A DNA stretch of 64,000 nucleotides from assembly GCA_040220875.1 (NCBI GenBank), contig JAVJVX010000005.1, forward strand, positions 585,665 to 649,664, given 5' to 3'. The notes beneath the pieces are model-generated. The model saw nothing but the letters and a program-made list of their open reading frames with translations, was not told the DNA's origin and made no database searches. The position numbers and the translations under genes were made by a program. The DNA is from Alphaproteobacteria bacterium. Its GTDB lineage: Bacteria > Pseudomonadota > Alphaproteobacteria > JAVJVX01. This document shows, piece after piece, positions 32,101 to 44,764 of the stretch; the first letter of the stretch is position 1, and each line of letters begins with the position of its first letter.

Positions 32101-34986
32101 TCAGGCGACCGTCAGCGCCTCGTTAACGAGTTTGGCCTGTTCCGCCTGGTGACGCTTGAGCATGCCGGAGGCGGTCGAGGCCGATGGGCACCGGCCAACA
32201 TAGACCGGGCGACGGGCCTTGGCGCCGATCTGGTTCATGACGGCTTCGAGGCGGCGGTCGACAAAATGCCAGCCGCCCATGTTCTCGGGCTCCTCCTGGC
32301 ACCAGACGATTTCGGCATTGGGATAGCGCCCGAGCTCCGCCGCGAGCGTCTGCTCGGGGAACGGGTAGAACTGCTCGAGGCGAAGGATGGCGACATCCTC
32401 GATCTTGCGGGCCCGCCGCTCCTCCAGCAGATCGTAATAGACCTTGCCCGAGCACAGAACGACCCGGCGAACCTCCTTGTCCGCGATCAGTTCGTCCGTC
32501 TCGCCGAACACGCGATGAAAGCTGGAACCTTCAGCCATGTCGGACAGGCTGGAAACGCACAGCTTGTGCCGAAGCAGCGATTTCGGCGTCATGATGATCA
32601 GCGGCTTGCGGAAGTCGCGATGGATCTGGCGCCGCAGGACGTGGAAATAATTCGCCGGAGTCGTGCAGTTGACGACCTGCATGTTGTCGTCAGCGCAGAG
32701 CTGGAGGTAGCGCTCGAGCCGGGCCGTGGAATGTTCGGGCCCCTGACCTTCGTAGCCATGAGGCAGAAGCATGACCAGGCCGGACATCCGAAGCCACTTG
32801 GACTCGCCGCTCGAGATGAACTGATCGATCATGACCTGGGCGCCATTGGCGAAATCGCCGAATTGCGCCTCCCACAACACGAGCGTGTTGGGGTCGGCCA
32901 GTGAATAGCCGTAATCGAACCCGAGCACGGCAAATTCGGAGAGCGGACTTTCGAACGCTTCGAAATGCCCCTGGGTTTCGCTGAGATTTTCGAGGGGCGC
33001 GTATTTTTCCTCACTGTCCTGGTGGACGAGTGTGGCATGGCGCTGCGAAAAGGTGCCGCGCGGGCTGTCCTGACCGCTCAGGCGGACGTTCACGCCTTCA
33101 TCGAGCAATGTCCCGAAGGCCAGCGCCTCGGCCATGGCCCAGTCGAATCCCTCGCCCGACTCGATCATCTTGGCGCGCCGATCGAGGACCCGCTTGATCC
33201 CGCGGTGAATGTGAAATCCCTCGGGCACCCGAACGAGCGCGCCACCGACCTTCTTGAGCCGGTCCAGCACGACCGCCGTATCGCCCCGCCGGTCGCCTTC
33301 GGACGCGCGGCTGAGGCCGGACCATGCCCCTTCCAGCCAGTCGGCCTTGTTCGGCCTGAAGCTGTTGGCGGCCTCAAAGGCCTCTTCCAGGCGCTTGTCC
33401 CATTCGCTGACCAGCGCGTCCGGGTCCTCCTTCGAGATGATCCCGTCGCGGACCAGCTTCTCGGCGTAAACCTGGCGTGTGGTCGGATGGCTCCGGATCG
33501 CCCGGTACATGAGCGGCTGAGTGAAAGCGGGTTCGTCACCTTCGTTATGACCGTGCCGGCGGTAGCAGAACATGTCGATGACGACATCCTTGCCGAATTG
33601 CTGGCGGTATTCGGTCGCGATCCGCGCAACGTGGACAACCGCCTCCGGATCGTCACCGTTCACATGAAAAATGGGCGCCTGCACCATCTTGGCGACATCG
33701 GTCGGGTACGGGCTGGAGCGCGCCGAGCGTGGCACGGTGGTGAAGCCGATCTGGTTGTTGACCACGACATGGATCGTGCCGCCGGAGCGATAGCCGCGGA
33801 GGTGCGAAAGTTCGAACACCTCGGCCACGATCCCCTGGCCCGCGAAGGCCGCATCGCCATGCATGAGAAGGCCCATGACCTCCTTGCGGTCCTGGTCGCC
33901 GCGCAGGGTCTGCTTGGCGCGCACCTTGCCGACGACGACGGGATCGACCGCCTCGAGATGCGAGGGGTTGGCGGTCAGGGAGAGATGCACCTTGATGTCG
34001 TCGAACTCGCGGTCCGATGAGGTGCCGAGATGGTATTTCACATCGCCCGAGCCCTCGACATCGTCGGGATGGGCGGCGGTGCCCTGAAACTCGGAGAAGA
34101 TGGCCTGAAAGGGCTTGCCCATGAAGTTGGCCAGCACGTTCAATCGGCCGCGATGGGGCATGCCGAGCACGACCTCGCGCAGGCCGAGCTGGCCGCCGCG
34201 CTTGATGATTTGCTCGAGCGCCGGGATGAGCGCCTCGCCCCCCTCGAGGCCGAAACGTTTGGTGCCCGTGTATTTGCGGTCAAGAAACTGCTCGAAGGCC
34301 TCGGCCGCCGTCAGCCGCTCGAGGATTGCTTTCTTGCCCTCGAGGGTGAACTCGGTCTGGTTGCGGATCGATTCGATTCGGGTCTGGATCCAGGCTTTCT
34401 CTTCGGGCGAGCCCATATGCATGAACTCGACGCCGATATTGCCGCAATAGGTCTCGCGGACAACCTCGAGAATTTCGCGCAGGCTCGCCTCTTCGAGACC
34501 CAGCACGTTGTCGATGAAGATAGGACGGTCCATGTCCTCCTCACCGAAACCGTAAGTCGCCGGATCCAGCTCGGGATGGGGCTCGCGCGCCTCGAGACCA
34601 AGCGGATCGAAGTTCGCCATGAGATGGCCGCGGACCCGATAGGCGCGGATCATCATGAGCGCGCGGATGCTGTCCATCGTCGCGGCGCGAACGTCTTCCT
34701 CGCTGGCAGCGGCTTCAGGCGTTTTCTCCGCTGACCGGCCAGTGGCGCTTTCGTAGGGAACGCTGTCGTCGAAACCGTCTGCCCGCACCGGCAATTCGCC
34801 CTGCCAGCTCGGCCCTGCGAGATCGGCGAAGATGGTCTTTTCGGCGTCGTTCAGCTCGTCGAAGACTTTGGCCCAGCTGGGATCCACGGCGCGCGGATTT
34901 TTCAGGTAGCGGCCGTAGAGATCGGCGATGAAATCGGCGTTGGTGCCGGTCAGGAAGGATGTCTCGAGTAGTTTTTCGCGTGTCAT
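32101..34986 (-). CDS. sucA: 2-oxoglutarate dehydrogenase E1 component
   Basis: 961 residues. The N-terminal helix LLETSFLTGTNADFIADLYGRYLKNPRAVDPSW is the E2-binding segment of OdhA/SucA proteins. Thiamine diphosphate and substrate motifs include GMPHRGRLNVLANFMGKP, HGDAAFAGQGIVAE and VNNQIGFTT. The enzyme decarboxylates 2-oxoglutarate in the TCA cycle. The 132-base gap upstream to sucD carries an interrupted palindrome. Confidence 0.98.
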   Translation of the reverse strand: MTREKLLETSFLTGTNADFIADLYGRYLKNPRAVDPSWAKVFDELNDAEKTIFADLAGPSWQGELPVRADGFDDSVPYESATGRSAEKTPEAAASEEDVRAATMDSIRALMMIRAYRVRGHLMANFDPLGLEAREPHPELDPATYGFGEEDMDRPIFIDNVLGLEEASLREILEVVRETYCGNIGVEFMHMGSPEEKAWIQTRIESIRNQTEFTLEGKKAILERLTAAEAFEQFLDRKYTGTKRFGLEGGEALIPALEQIIKRGGQLGLREVVLGMPHRGRLNVLANFMGKPFQAIFSEFQGTAAHPDDVEGSGDVKYHLGTSSDREFDDIKVHLSLTANPSHLEAVDPVVVGKVRAKQTLRGDQDRKEVMGLLMHGDAAFAGQGIVAEVFELSHLRGYRSGGTIHVVVNNQIGFTTVPRSARSSPYPTDVAKMVQAPIFHVNGDDPEAVVHVARIATEYRQQFGKDVVIDMFCYRRHGHNEGDEPAFTQPLMYRAIRSHPTTRQVYAEKLVRDGIISKEDPDALVSEWDKRLEEAFEAANSFRPNKADWLEGAWSGLSRASEGDRRGDTAVVLDRLKKVGGALVRVPEGFHIHRGIKRVLDRRAKMIESGEGFDWAMAEALAFGTLLDEGVNVRLSGQDSPRGTFSQRHATLVHQDSEEKYAPLENLSETQGHFEAFESPLSEFAVLGFDYGYSLADPNTLVLWEAQFGDFANGAQVMIDQFISSGESKWLRMSGLVMLLPHGYEGQGPEHSTARLERYLQLCADDNMQVVNCTTPANYFHVLRRQIHRDFRKPLIIMTPKSLLRHKLCVSSLSDMAEGSSFHRVFGETDELIADKEVRRVVLCSGKVYYDLLEERRARKIEDVAILRLEQFYPFPEQTLAAELGRYPNAEIVWCQEEPENMGGWHFVDRRLEAVMNQIGAKARRPVYVGRCPSASTASGMLKRHQAEQAKLVNEALTVA

Positions 34987-35056
34987 GGCTGAGATTCGGG
35001 CTCTGGGTGGCCGGGCGGCCCCTTCAGCGATTTCCGGGGCGTCCCGACATCATATA

Positions 35057-35084
35057 CATGGTTAACATAGTGCTATTAACCATG
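35057..35084. repeat. Interrupted palindrome between sucD and sucA
   Basis: CATGGTTAA and TTAACCATG form a perfect 9-bp inverted repeat with 10 bases between, and the centre also contains ATAG-TG-CTAT. It lies 71 bases upstream of the sucA start in a markedly A+T-rich gap. It may be an operator for a second promoter in front of sucA, or an RNA structure that sets the sucCD to sucAB ratio. Confidence 0.55.
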
Positions 35085-35118
35085 TTTTGGATTTCAACCC
35101 AAATCTGTGAAGTTCGGG

Positions 35119-35994
35119 TTAAGCTCCAAGCGCCTCGGTCATCGTGCTGCCGAGGGCGGAGGGTGACTCGGCCACCCGGATCCCCGCCTGGCGCATGGCC
35201 TCGATCTTGTCCTCGGCCCCGCCCTTGCCGCCCGAGATGATGGCGCCCGCATGGCCCATCCGGCGGCCCGGCGGCGCCGTCCGGCCGGCGATGAAGCCGA
35301 CGACGGGCTTTTTCACCTTATGCGACTTGAGGAAATCGGCCGCTTCCTCCTCGGCCGACCCGCCGATCTCGCCGATCATCACGATCCCGTCAGTCTCGTC
35401 ATCGGCTAGGAACAATTCGAGGCAGTCGATGAAATTGGTCCCGTTCACGGGATCGCCACCGATCCCGATGCAGGTGGACTGGCCAAGGCCCGTCGCCGTG
35501 GTCTGGGCCACCGCTTCGTAAGTAAGCGTGCCCGAGCGCGAGACAATGCCGATCCGGCCGCGCTTGTGGATATGCCCCGGCATGATGCCGATCTTGCACG
35601 CGTCGGGCGTGATGATGCCCGGGCAGTTGGGGCCGATGAGCCGCGTTTTCGAATGGGCGAGGGCGCGCTTGACCGTCACCATGTCGATAACGGGGATGCC
35701 CTCGGTAATGCAGACGACGAGCGGGATTTCGGCGTCGACGGCCTCAAGGATCGCGTCGGCGGCAAAGGGCGGTGGCACGTAAATGACCGAGGCATTGGCC
35801 CCCGTCGCCGACACCGCTTCGGCCACCGTGTCGAAAACCGGCAGATCGAGATGCGAGGTCCCGCCCTTGCCCGGCGTCACACCGCCCACCATGCTGGTGC
35901 CGTAAGCGATTGCCTGTTCGGAATGGAAGGTGCCCTGGGTTCCCGTGAAGCCCTGGCAAATGACCTTGGTATCCTTCTCGACCAGTACTGACAT
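35119..35994 (-). CDS. sucD: Succinyl-CoA synthetase alpha subunit
   Basis: 291 residues from ATG 35994, which overlaps the sucC stop (ATGA); the frame is open upstream but antiparallel in character to sucC. CoA-binding domain with [20 protein letters not shown], ligase domain with [12 protein letters not shown], and the phosphorylated His in [23 protein letters not shown]. It makes succinate and a nucleoside triphosphate from succinyl-CoA. Confidence 0.98.
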   Translation of the reverse strand: MSVLVEKDTKVICQGFTGTQGTFHSEQAIAYGTSMVGGVTPGKGGTSHLDLPVFDTVAEAVSATGANASVIYVPPPFAADAILEAVDAEIPLVVCITEGIPVIDMVTVKRALAHSKTRLIGPNCPGIITPDACKIGIMPGHIHKRGRIGIVSRSGTLTYEAVAQTTATGLGQSTCIGIGGDPVNGTNFIDCLELFLADDETDGIVMIGEIGGSAEEEAADFLKSHKVKKPVVGFIAGRTAPPGRRMGHAGAIISGGKGGAEDKIEAMRQAGIRVAESPSALGSTMTEALGA

Positions 35995-37163
35995 CAGGCT
36001 GCCTCCCGGGCCGCTTCCACGACTTTCTCCGCCGCGTCCGCCAGATCGTCGGCCGACACAATCGGCAAGCCCGACTTCGCCAGGATTTCCTTGCCCAGTT
36101 CCACGTTTGTGCCTTCGAGGCGCACGACGAGCGGCACATGAAGACTGACTTCGCGCGCCGCGGAGACGACCCCTTCGGCGATCACATCGCAGCGCATGAT
36201 GCCACCGAAAATATTGACCAGAATGGCCTCCACGTTGGCATCGGAAAGGATCAGCTTGAAGGCTGTCGTCACCCGCTCCTTGGTGGCGCCACCGCCGACA
36301 TCGAGGAAGTTCGCGGGCTCCCCGCCATAAAGCTTGATGATGTCCATCGTCGCCATGGCCAGCCCGGCGCCGTTGACCATGCACCCGATATTGCCGTCCA
36401 GCTTGACATAGTTGAGGTCGTGCCGCGAAGCCTCGAGCTCCGCCGGATCTTCCTCGTCCGTATCGCGCAGCTCCTCCACATCCTTGTGGCGGTAGAGCGC
36501 ATTATCGTCAAAGTTCATTTTTGCATCCAGTGCCAGCACGTCGCCCGCGCCAGTCACGACGAGGGGATTGATTTCGACGAGGCTGGCGTCCAGATCGACG
36601 AACGCCTCGTACATGCCCTGCAAAAATTTGACCGCGGCCGAAATCTGTCGCCCCTCCAGCCCCAGCGCGAAGGCGATCTGGCGACCGTAAAACCCCTGCA
36701 TGCCGGTCGCCGGGTCGATGTCGACCGTAACGATTCTCTCGGGCGTCTTGGCGGCGACCTCCTCGATATCCATGCCGCCCTCGGTGGAGGCCATGAAGGT
36801 GATGCGGCTGGTCGCCCGATCGATCAGAACACCCAGGTAAAGCTCGCGCGCGATATCACAACCTTCCTCGATATAGACGCGCTTGACTTCCTTGCCCTCG
36901 GGCCCCGTCTGATGCGTGACCAGATTCATCCCGATCATGTCTTTCGCGGTCTTCTCGACCTCGTCCTTCGACTTGACCACCTTGACGCCGCCGCCCTTAC
37001 CGCGGCCGCCGGCGTGGATCTGGGCCTTCACAACCCAGACATCTCCCCCCAGCTCGGCCGCCGCCTGGCCGGCTTCCTCTGCCGTATAGGCGACATGGCC
37101 CCTGGGCACGGCCACCCCGTAGCGGGCCAGAAGCTCCTTGGCCTGATATTCATGAATATTCAT
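35994..37163 (-). CDS. sucC: Succinyl-CoA synthetase beta subunit
   Basis: 389 residues. Starts [22 protein letters not shown], with ATP-grasp motifs [20 protein letters not shown] and LEINPLVV-like ([32 protein letters not shown]). The C-terminal part contains [17 protein letters not shown]. It is 71 bases downstream of mdh and overlaps sucD. Confidence 0.98.
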   Translation of the reverse strand: MNIHEYQAKELLARYGVAVPRGHVAYTAEEAGQAAAELGGDVWVVKAQIHAGGRGKGGGVKVVKSKDEVEKTAKDMIGMNLVTHQTGPEGKEVKRVYIEEGCDIARELYLGVLIDRATSRITFMASTEGGMDIEEVAAKTPERIVTVDIDPATGMQGFYGRQIAFALGLEGRQISAAVKFLQGMYEAFVDLDASLVEINPLVVTGAGDVLALDAKMNFDDNALYRHKDVEELRDTDEEDPAELEASRHDLNYVKLDGNIGCMVNGAGLAMATMDIIKLYGGEPANFLDVGGGATKERVTTAFKLILSDANVEAILVNIFGGIMRCDVIAEGVVSAAREVSLHVPLVVRLEGTNVELGKEILAKSGLPIVSADDLADAAEKVVEAAREAA

Positions 37164-37234
37164 TCAGTCGCTTCCCTTGTTCACGGCCGCCGCCCTGCCT
37201 GGCCGCGGACCCTGCCCCCTGGCGTTAGGCGAGG

Positions 37235-38485
<1,251 letters not shown>

Positions 38486-39364
38486 CTAGCGGGCCGGGCT
38501 GTAGTCGAGACCGATATCGGCGGCCGGCGCGGACAGCGTCAGGGCGCCCCCGACGGAGATGAAATCGACCCCGGTCTCGGCGATCGCGCGCACAGTTTCG
38601 AGCGACACGCCGCCCGAGGCCTCGAGCAGGACACGCCCGCCCCCGGGCGCGCCGCGCCGCGCCAGGGCGACGGCCTTGCGCATGTCCTCAAGCGCCATAT
38701 TGTCGAGCAGCAGGCGGGGGGCGCCGGCAGCGATCGCCGCCTCGACCTGGGCCAGCGTGTCACATTCGACCTGGATTTCGTCGAGCCCCGCTTCCCGCGC
38801 GCGCCGGACGGCCTCGGCGACCGAGCCGGCGACAGCGATATGGTTGTCCTTGATCAGCACACCGTCATCGAGGCGCTGGCGATGGTTCGTGCCACCCCCC
38901 GCGCGCACGGCATATTTCTCCATCTGGCGGAGGCCCGGAATCGTCTTGCGCGTGTCGAGCAGCGTAGCCCCGGTCCCGGCCAGGCGCGACACATAGGCGC
39001 GTGTCACGCTGGCAATACCGCACAGGTGCTGCATCATGTTGAGGGCCGTACGCTCACCCACCAGGATTGGCGCCGCCCGCCCGGAAATCTCGGCGATCTC
39101 GTCCCCCGGAGCCAGCCCCTCCCCCTCCCTGGCGCAGGCGCTCAGGCGGATGTCGGGATCGAGGTGGCGAAACACCGCCCGGGCGAAAAAGAGCCCGGCC
39201 AGGACCAGATCGGTCCGGGCGCGGAAGACCCCGTCGAGCCGCGCATCGGCGGGAATGATCGCCCCGGTCGTCAGGTCGCCTCGCCCGACGTCCTCGGCCA
39301 GGGCCAGGGCCACGAGACGCTCGGTCTCCTCGTGATCCGGCAACGAAAGCCCGCCCGTCTCCAC
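38486..39364 (-). CDS. nadC: Nicotinate-nucleotide pyrophosphorylase (quinolinate phosphoribosyltransferase)
   Basis: About 292 residues from a GTG at 39364; no ATG fits and the longer open frame overlaps nadA. A downstream TTG is an alternative. Motifs: ALAEDVGRGDLTT, GERTALNMMQHLCGIAS, LDTRKTIPGLRQMEKYAV, GGGTNHRQRLDDGVLIKDNHI and LLEASGGVSLETV. It forms nicotinate mononucleotide from quinolinate and PRPP, directly after the NadA step, whose gene lies 32 bases upstream. Confidence 0.95.
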   Translation of the reverse strand: METGGLSLPDHEETERLVALALAEDVGRGDLTTGAIIPADARLDGVFRARTDLVLAGLFFARAVFRHLDPDIRLSACAREGEGLAPGDEIAEISGRAAPILVGERTALNMMQHLCGIASVTRAYVSRLAGTGATLLDTRKTIPGLRQMEKYAVRAGGGTNHRQRLDDGVLIKDNHIAVAGSVAEAVRRAREAGLDEIQVECDTLAQVEAAIAAGAPRLLLDNMALEDMRKAVALARRGAPGGGRVLLEASGGVSLETVRAIAETGVDFISVGGALTLSAPAADIGLDYSPAR

Positions 39365-39396
39365 GGGGCTGCCGGCCGGCCCCTGGTTCCCGGCGC

Positions 39397-40434
39397 TCAG
39401 GCGACGGCCCCGACCCGCGCCTGGCCGGGAACGTCCGACCCGGCCGGCTTGGGCGACATCTCGAGCATACGCTCGAGTGGCGCCAGCGCGCGCTGGCGCA
39501 GGGTTTCGTTCAATTCGATCACCGGACTGAGGGTTTCGAGCGCGTGGTGGAGTTTTTCCATCGTGTTGAGGGCCATGAAGGGACAGGTCGCGCAGGAGCA
39601 CGTGCCATCCGCCCCGGGCGCGGTGATGAAGGTCTTTTCCGGATGAGCCTTTTTCATCTGGTGAATGAGTCCGGGCTCGGTCGCGACGATAAATGTATCT
39701 GCGTTCGACTGGTCAACATAGCGCAGCATGCCCGAAGTGGAGGCGACGTTGTCGGCATGCGCCAAGATCGCCTCCGGGCATTCGGGATGGGCCACGACCT
39801 TGGCCTCGGGGTGGCGGGTGCGCAACTTCACGATTTCGCGCTCGGAGAATTGCTCGTGCACCACGCAGGTGCCTTCCCAAAGCAGCATATCGCGCCCGGT
39901 CTTGCGCGCGATATAGGCGCCCAGATGACGGTCGGGCGCGAAGATGATCGGCTGGTCTTCGGGAATCTGGCGCACGATGGCTTCGGCGTTGGAAGACGTG
40001 ACGATAATATCGGAAAGCGCCTTCACCTCGGCCGAGCAGTTGATATAGGTGATCGCAATGTGATCCGGGTGAGCTTCGCGAAAGGCCTTGAACTCGGCCG
40101 GCGGGCAGGATTCTTCGAGCGAGCAGCCGGCCGCCATATCGGGCAGGATCACGGTTTTGTCAGGGCTCAGAATCTTCGCCACCTCGGCCATGAAACGGAC
40201 GCCGCAAAAGACGATCACATCCGCATCCGTAGCCGCCGCCTTGCGCGACAGATCGAGGCTGTCGCCGACGAAATCGGCAATGTCCTGAATATCCCCGTCC
40301 TGATAGTAATGCGCGAGGATGACCGCGTTGCGCGCGCGGCGCAGACGATTGATCTCGGCCTCAAGATCCAGTCCGGCCGGCAGCGCGCCACCTTGCGCCG
40401 CAAGACCGCTGGTCGGATAGCCCGTGTCAGCCAT
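39397..40434 (-). CDS. nadA: Quinolinate synthase A
   Basis: 345 residues. The 4Fe-4S and substrate cysteines are visible in [28 protein letters not shown] and the terminal [42 protein letters not shown] is the family N-terminus. It condenses iminoaspartate with dihydroxyacetone phosphate. No nadB is present in the window. Confidence 0.97.
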   Translation of the reverse strand: MADTGYPTSGLAAQGGALPAGLDLEAEINRLRRARNAVILAHYYQDGDIQDIADFVGDSLDLSRKAAATDADVIVFCGVRFMAEVAKILSPDKTVILPDMAAGCSLEESCPPAEFKAFREAHPDHIAITYINCSAEVKALSDIIVTSSNAEAIVRQIPEDQPIIFAPDRHLGAYIARKTGRDMLLWEGTCVVHEQFSEREIVKLRTRHPEAKVVAHPECPEAILAHADNVASTSGMLRYVDQSNADTFIVATEPGLIHQMKKAHPEKTFITAPGADGTCSCATCPFMALNTMEKLHHALETLSPVIELNETLRQRALAPLERMLEMSPKPAGSDVPGQARVGAVA

Positions 40435-40543
40435 TTGGCCCTCCGCGTGTTGGGCGCATCCGGCGGACCGGTACGCGATGACACCGTCACCGGGCGCGGG
40501 TGTCAGCCCGGCTCATACATGTAGTGACCGGCCGACCCTCCTT

Positions 40544-41707
40544 TCAAGGGTCTTGGGTCTCCTCCACCGTCCCGCTATCCGCCGCGAGGCGGCTGACATG
40601 GGGGAGATGGATATAGGCTGCCGACTGCATTTCGACAAGCCGCGAAGCGGTGCGTTTGAAACGATCCGCCGCCGGACCCCCCATATAAAGGGCTTCGGGC
40701 CGGGTGGTGGCGGCGCACACGAGCTTCACGCGATGGTCATAAAGCGCGTCGATCAGCGTAATGAAGCGTTCGGCCTCGTTGCGCTTTTCGGGCCCCATGC
40801 GTGGGATATCCGCGAGCACAAGCGTATGGATTTCCCGCGCCAGGGCCAGGTAATCGGCGCTGCCGAGCGGTTTTTCGCAGAGATCGCCAAATCGGCAGAA
40901 CGCGACGCGCCGGGCGTAGCGCGGCAGTTCGACGTGCCGGCCGTTGACCTCCAGCACATGGGGCCTGTCGGGCGCGTGATCGGTCAGGGTGGCGAAGGCG
41001 GCCTCGAGGGCCGATTCAGCGGCCATGTCGAGGGGCGTGTGATAGACCGCCACCCCGTCAAGCCGGTCGAGGCGGTAATCGGTCTCCCCTTCGAGAAGCA
41101 GGATATCGGCCCTGTCGTGCAAAAGATCGATGAACGGCAGGAAGAGTTCGCGCTGGAGACCGCCCTTGTAGAGATCGGCCGGCGCGGTGTTGGATGTCGC
41201 CACCAAGACGACACCCAGATCGAACAGATTCGTGAACAGACGGGCGAGGATCATGGCATCGGCGATATTCGTGACCTGGAATTCGTCGAGACAAAGAAGC
41301 GTCGTCTCGCGGGCGAGGCCCTGGCCCAGCACCGGCATGGGCGCTTCGCCCGTTTGCCGGTCGCGATTCTCGTTGCGCCACTTGTTGAGCCGTTCGTGCA
41401 CACCCAGCATGAATTCGTGAAAGTGAACACGGCGCTTGCGGCTCGCGGGCGCGCAATCGAAAAACAGGTCCATCAGCATGGATTTGCCGCGCCCGACCCC
41501 GCCATGCAGATAGAGGCTGCGCGGGGGCGCGGGCGGAGGGCGGCCCAATAGTTTCCGGACGGGGTGGCGACGGGCGGCGGGCGTGTAGCCGCGCAGCTCG
41601 CGGGCCAGGCGATCGAGCCGGCGCGCCACCTCTTCCTGAACCGGATCGTGGCGGAGCCTGCCGGCATAACACTGGGCGTTGTATCGCTCGATCAGACTGT
41701 CGGCCAT
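40544..41707 (-). CDS. zapE: Cell division protein ZapE / AFG1-like ATPase
   Basis: 387 residues from ATG 41707; an ATG five codons earlier is possible. Walker A is LHGGVGRGKSMLMDLFFD, Walker B LLCLDEFQVTNIADAMIL, and the rest matches the AFG1/ZapE family. In E. coli ZapE acts on Z-ring constriction, and AFG1 homologues assist turnover of respiratory subunits; the position next to sdhCDAB is notable in that light but is common in alphaproteobacteria. Confidence 0.94.
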   Translation of the reverse strand: MADSLIERYNAQCYAGRLRHDPVQEEVARRLDRLARELRGYTPAARRHPVRKLLGRPPPAPPRSLYLHGGVGRGKSMLMDLFFDCAPASRKRRVHFHEFMLGVHERLNKWRNENRDRQTGEAPMPVLGQGLARETTLLCLDEFQVTNIADAMILARLFTNLFDLGVVLVATSNTAPADLYKGGLQRELFLPFIDLLHDRADILLLEGETDYRLDRLDGVAVYHTPLDMAAESALEAAFATLTDHAPDRPHVLEVNGRHVELPRYARRVAFCRFGDLCEKPLGSADYLALAREIHTLVLADIPRMGPEKRNEAERFITLIDALYDHRVKLVCAATTRPEALYMGGPAADRFKRTASRLVEMQSAAYIHLPHVSRLAADSGTVEETQDP

Positions 41708-41768
41708 GAGCGTTCTGCGCACCGGCGCCGCCGGACATGGACGGCCGCGCGCATCCTTTGGCGGCCCG

Positions 41769-42545
41769 CTACCCCTGCCGCCCGGCGATCTTTTTCTTGA
41801 TATTGGCGATCGACCTGGCCGGGTTGAGATTTTTCGGGCAGGTCTTGGTGCAATTCATGATCGTATGGCACCGATAGAGCCGGAAGGGATCTTCCAGCTC
41901 GTCGAGGCGCTCCCCCGTGGCCTCGTCGCGCGAATCCTCGATCCAGCGATCCGCCTGAAGCAGCACCGCGGGACCCAGATATTTTTCCGGGTTCCACCAA
42001 TAGCTCGGACAGCTGGTGGTGCAGCAGAAACACAGGATGCATTCGTAAAGCCCGTCCAGCCTGGCCCGGTCCTCGGGCGATTGCAGGCGCTCGCGGTCGG
42101 GCGCAGCGGACTCCGTCTTCATCCACGGCTCGATCGACGCGAGCTGCGCATAGACGTGTTTGAGATCTGGGACGAGGTCCTTGACCACGGGCATGTGGGG
42201 CAGCGGGTAAATCTTGACGTCGCCCTTCACCTCATCGATCGGCTTGGTGCAGGCCAGCGTGTTGGTTCCATCAATATTCATCGCGCAGCTGCCGCAAATC
42301 CCCTCGCGGCACGAGCGGCGGAATGTGAGCGTGCTGTCGGTCTCGTTCTTGATCTTGATCAGCGCGTCCAGGACCATCGGCCCCGACCGGTCGAGATCGA
42401 CCGTATAACTGTCGAGACGCGGATTGCCACCCTCGTCCGGGTCCCAGCGATAGATCTTGAAAGTCCTGGGCCGGCGCGCGTCGTTGGCCGCGTGGGTCTT
42501 CCCCGGCTTGACCTTGGAATTCTTGGGCAGGGTGAGCTGAGCCAT
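41769..42545 (-). CDS. sdhB: Succinate dehydrogenase iron-sulfur subunit
   Basis: 258 residues. The 2Fe-2S site [21 protein letters not shown] and the 4Fe-4S/3Fe-4S cysteines [17 protein letters not shown] and [17 protein letters not shown] are complete. It passes electrons from SdhA to ubiquinone in the inner membrane. It follows sdhA by 21 bases. Confidence 0.99.
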   Translation of the reverse strand: MAQLTLPKNSKVKPGKTHAANDARRPRTFKIYRWDPDEGGNPRLDSYTVDLDRSGPMVLDALIKIKNETDSTLTFRRSCREGICGSCAMNIDGTNTLACTKPIDEVKGDVKIYPLPHMPVVKDLVPDLKHVYAQLASIEPWMKTESAAPDRERLQSPEDRARLDGLYECILCFCCTTSCPSYWWNPEKYLGPAVLLQADRWIEDSRDEATGERLDELEDPFRLYRCHTIMNCTKTCPKNLNPARSIANIKKKIAGRQG

Positions 42546-42566
42546 CGGTTTCTTCCGTCTTTCCGC

Positions 42567-44369
42567 CTAGTAGACGCGTTCCTTGGGCGGGATCGCCTCG
42601 ATTTCGTTGGTCATCGGCTGGCTGTGTACCGGCCGGTAATCGATCCGCGTTTCACCGTCCTCATTGATCCAGACCAGCGTGTGCTTCATCCAGTTCTCGT
42701 CATCGCGCCCCGTGTAGTCCTCGCGCGCATGGGCGCCACGGCTTTCCTTGCGATTCGCGGCCGAATGCAACGTCACCACCGCCTGGCTGATCAGATTCTC
42801 GAATTCCAGCGTTTCCATCAGATCGCTGTTCCAGACCAGCGACCGGTCCTGAACCTGAATATCGCCGCGCTTGTCCCAGACGCGGGCGAGCTTTTCCTTG
42901 CCTTCGGCAAGGATTTCCTCGTTGCGGAAGACAGCGCAGTTGTTCTGCATGGCTTTCTGCATTTCAAGCCTGAGCTCGGCCGTGGCGGTTCCGCCATCGG
43001 CATGCCGCAACCGGTCGAAGCGCTGAAGCGCGTGGTCGGTCGACTCTTTCGGCGCCGGCGCCAGGCGATCGCCGGGTCTGACCAGCTCGGCGCAGCGCTT
43101 GGCCGCCGCGCGGCCGAAAACCACGATGTCGAGCAGCGAGTTGGAACCGAGCCGGTTGGCGCCATGCACCGACACACAGGCCGCCTCGCCGATCGCCATG
43201 AGTCCGGGCACCACCGAGTCCGGCTCGCCATCCTTCAGCGTCACCACCTCGCCGTGATAATTGGTCGGAATCCCGCCCATATTGTAATGCACTGTCGGCA
43301 GCACGGGGATCGGCTCCCTGGTGACATCGACTCCGGCGAAGATCTTGGCGGTCTCGGAAATGCCGGGCAGCCGTTCGTGCAGGAGCGCCGGCTCGAGATG
43401 TTCGAGATGCAGTTCGATATGATCTCCTTCCGCGCCGATGCCGCGGCCCTCACGGATTTCCATCGTCATGGACCGGCTGACAACGTCGCGGCTCGCGAGG
43501 TCCTTGGCTGAGGGAGCGTAGCGCTCCATGAAGCGTTCGCCTTCCGAGTTGGTGAGATAGCCCCCCTCGCCCCGCGCGCCCTCGGTGATCAGGCAGCCCG
43601 CTCCATAAATGCCCGTGGGATGGAACTGCACGAATTCCATGTCCTGCAGTGCCAGTCCCGCGCGCAGCACCATCGCGTTGCCGTCGCCGGTGCAGGTGTG
43701 AGCGGATGTGCAGGAAAAATACGTACGCCCGTAGCCGCCCGTCGCCAGCACCGTCATCTGCCCGCGAAAGCGATGGAGCGTGCCATCATCGAGATTCCAG
43801 GCGAGAATGCCCCGGCATACGCCGTCTTCCATCAGAAGATCGATCGCGAAATATTCGATGAAGAACTCGGCCTTGTGCTTGAGAGACTGCTGATAGAGCG
43901 TATGCAGAATTGCATGGCCGGTCCGGTCAGCCGCGGCACAGGTCCGCTGCGCCCTGCCTTCACCAAAATGAGTCGTCATGCCGCCAAAGGGGCGCTGATA
44001 AATCTTGCCCTCCTCGGTGCGCGAGAACGGAACACCGTAGTGCTCGAGCTCGATGATGGCCGGAGTGGCCTCCCGGACCATATATTCGATGGCGTCCTGA
44101 TCGCCCAGCCAGTCCGACCCCTTGACGGTATCGTACATATGCCAGCGCCAGTCATCCTCGCCCATGTTGCCGAGCGCGGCGCTGATTCCGCCCTGCGCCG
44201 CCACCGTGTGACTGCGCGTGGGAAAGACTTTGGTGATGCAGGCGGTTCTCAGGTTTTCCGTCGCCATACCCATCGTGGCACGCAGACCCGCGCCGCCCGC
44301 GCCGACGACAACGACATCGTATTCGTGGTCGATAATATCATAGGCCGCGCCCGCGACGCCGTCCGCCAT
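42567..44369 (-). CDS. sdhA: Succinate dehydrogenase flavoprotein subunit
   Basis: 600 residues from ATG 44369; the longer open frame overlaps sdhD and is not used. FAD-binding [12 protein letters not shown], the flavinylated His in [18 protein letters not shown], and substrate residues in [21 protein letters not shown]. It oxidises succinate to fumarate, and ends with [26 protein letters not shown] as expected. Confidence 0.99.
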   Translation of the reverse strand: MADGVAGAAYDIIDHEYDVVVVGAGGAGLRATMGMATENLRTACITKVFPTRSHTVAAQGGISAALGNMGEDDWRWHMYDTVKGSDWLGDQDAIEYMVREATPAIIELEHYGVPFSRTEEGKIYQRPFGGMTTHFGEGRAQRTCAAADRTGHAILHTLYQQSLKHKAEFFIEYFAIDLLMEDGVCRGILAWNLDDGTLHRFRGQMTVLATGGYGRTYFSCTSAHTCTGDGNAMVLRAGLALQDMEFVQFHPTGIYGAGCLITEGARGEGGYLTNSEGERFMERYAPSAKDLASRDVVSRSMTMEIREGRGIGAEGDHIELHLEHLEPALLHERLPGISETAKIFAGVDVTREPIPVLPTVHYNMGGIPTNYHGEVVTLKDGEPDSVVPGLMAIGEAACVSVHGANRLGSNSLLDIVVFGRAAAKRCAELVRPGDRLAPAPKESTDHALQRFDRLRHADGGTATAELRLEMQKAMQNNCAVFRNEEILAEGKEKLARVWDKRGDIQVQDRSLVWNSDLMETLEFENLISQAVVTLHSAANRKESRGAHAREDYTGRDDENWMKHTLVWINEDGETRIDYRPVHSQPMTNEIEAIPPKERVY

Positions 44370-44371
44370 GC

Positions 44372-44764
44372 CTAACCTCCAAACGCGATTTTCAGGACCG
44401 AGAACACGCCCAGTCCTCCGAGGAATACGAAAATGAATTTCATTCCGATCACCAGAGCGGTCTTCCACCCCTCGCTCTGAATGTAATCCTCGATCACCAC
44501 CTGGACACCGAGCATTGCATGATAGAAGCCTGCGAGCAGGAACAGGACCATCGGCACCGCCACCAGCGGATTTGCCATCCAGGCGGAAAAGCTGGCGTGA
44601 TCGGCGCCGATAAGCGCGATGACGGAGGCGACGAACCAGAGTGTCAACGGAATGAGCGCCAGCGCCGTCACGCGCTGCGCGATCCAGTGGCCGGCACCGC
44701 TGCGCGCGGCGCCATGCCCGCGCGCGCCAGCGAGCGGCGAACGGTATCGCGTCGGTGATGACAT
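44372..44764 (-). CDS. sdhD: Succinate dehydrogenase membrane anchor subunit
   Basis: 130 residues from ATG 44764, overlapping the sdhC stop (ATGA). Three membrane helices are visible. The N-terminal [20 protein letters not shown] and the region [17 protein letters not shown] (with the conserved His and Asp-Tyr pair) match SdhD. It binds heme and quinone with SdhC. Confidence 0.95.
   Translation of the reverse strand: MSSPTRYRSPLAGARGHGAARSGAGHWIAQRVTALALIPLTLWFVASVIALIGADHASFSAWMANPLVAVPMVLFLLAGFYHAMLGVQVVIEDYIQSEGWKTALVIGMKFIFVFLGGLGVFSVLKIAFGG

Noticed and set aside
41679-43511. 610-codon plus-strand frame over sdhB-sdhA
   Set aside because: Antisense shadow of two intact succinate dehydrogenase genes.
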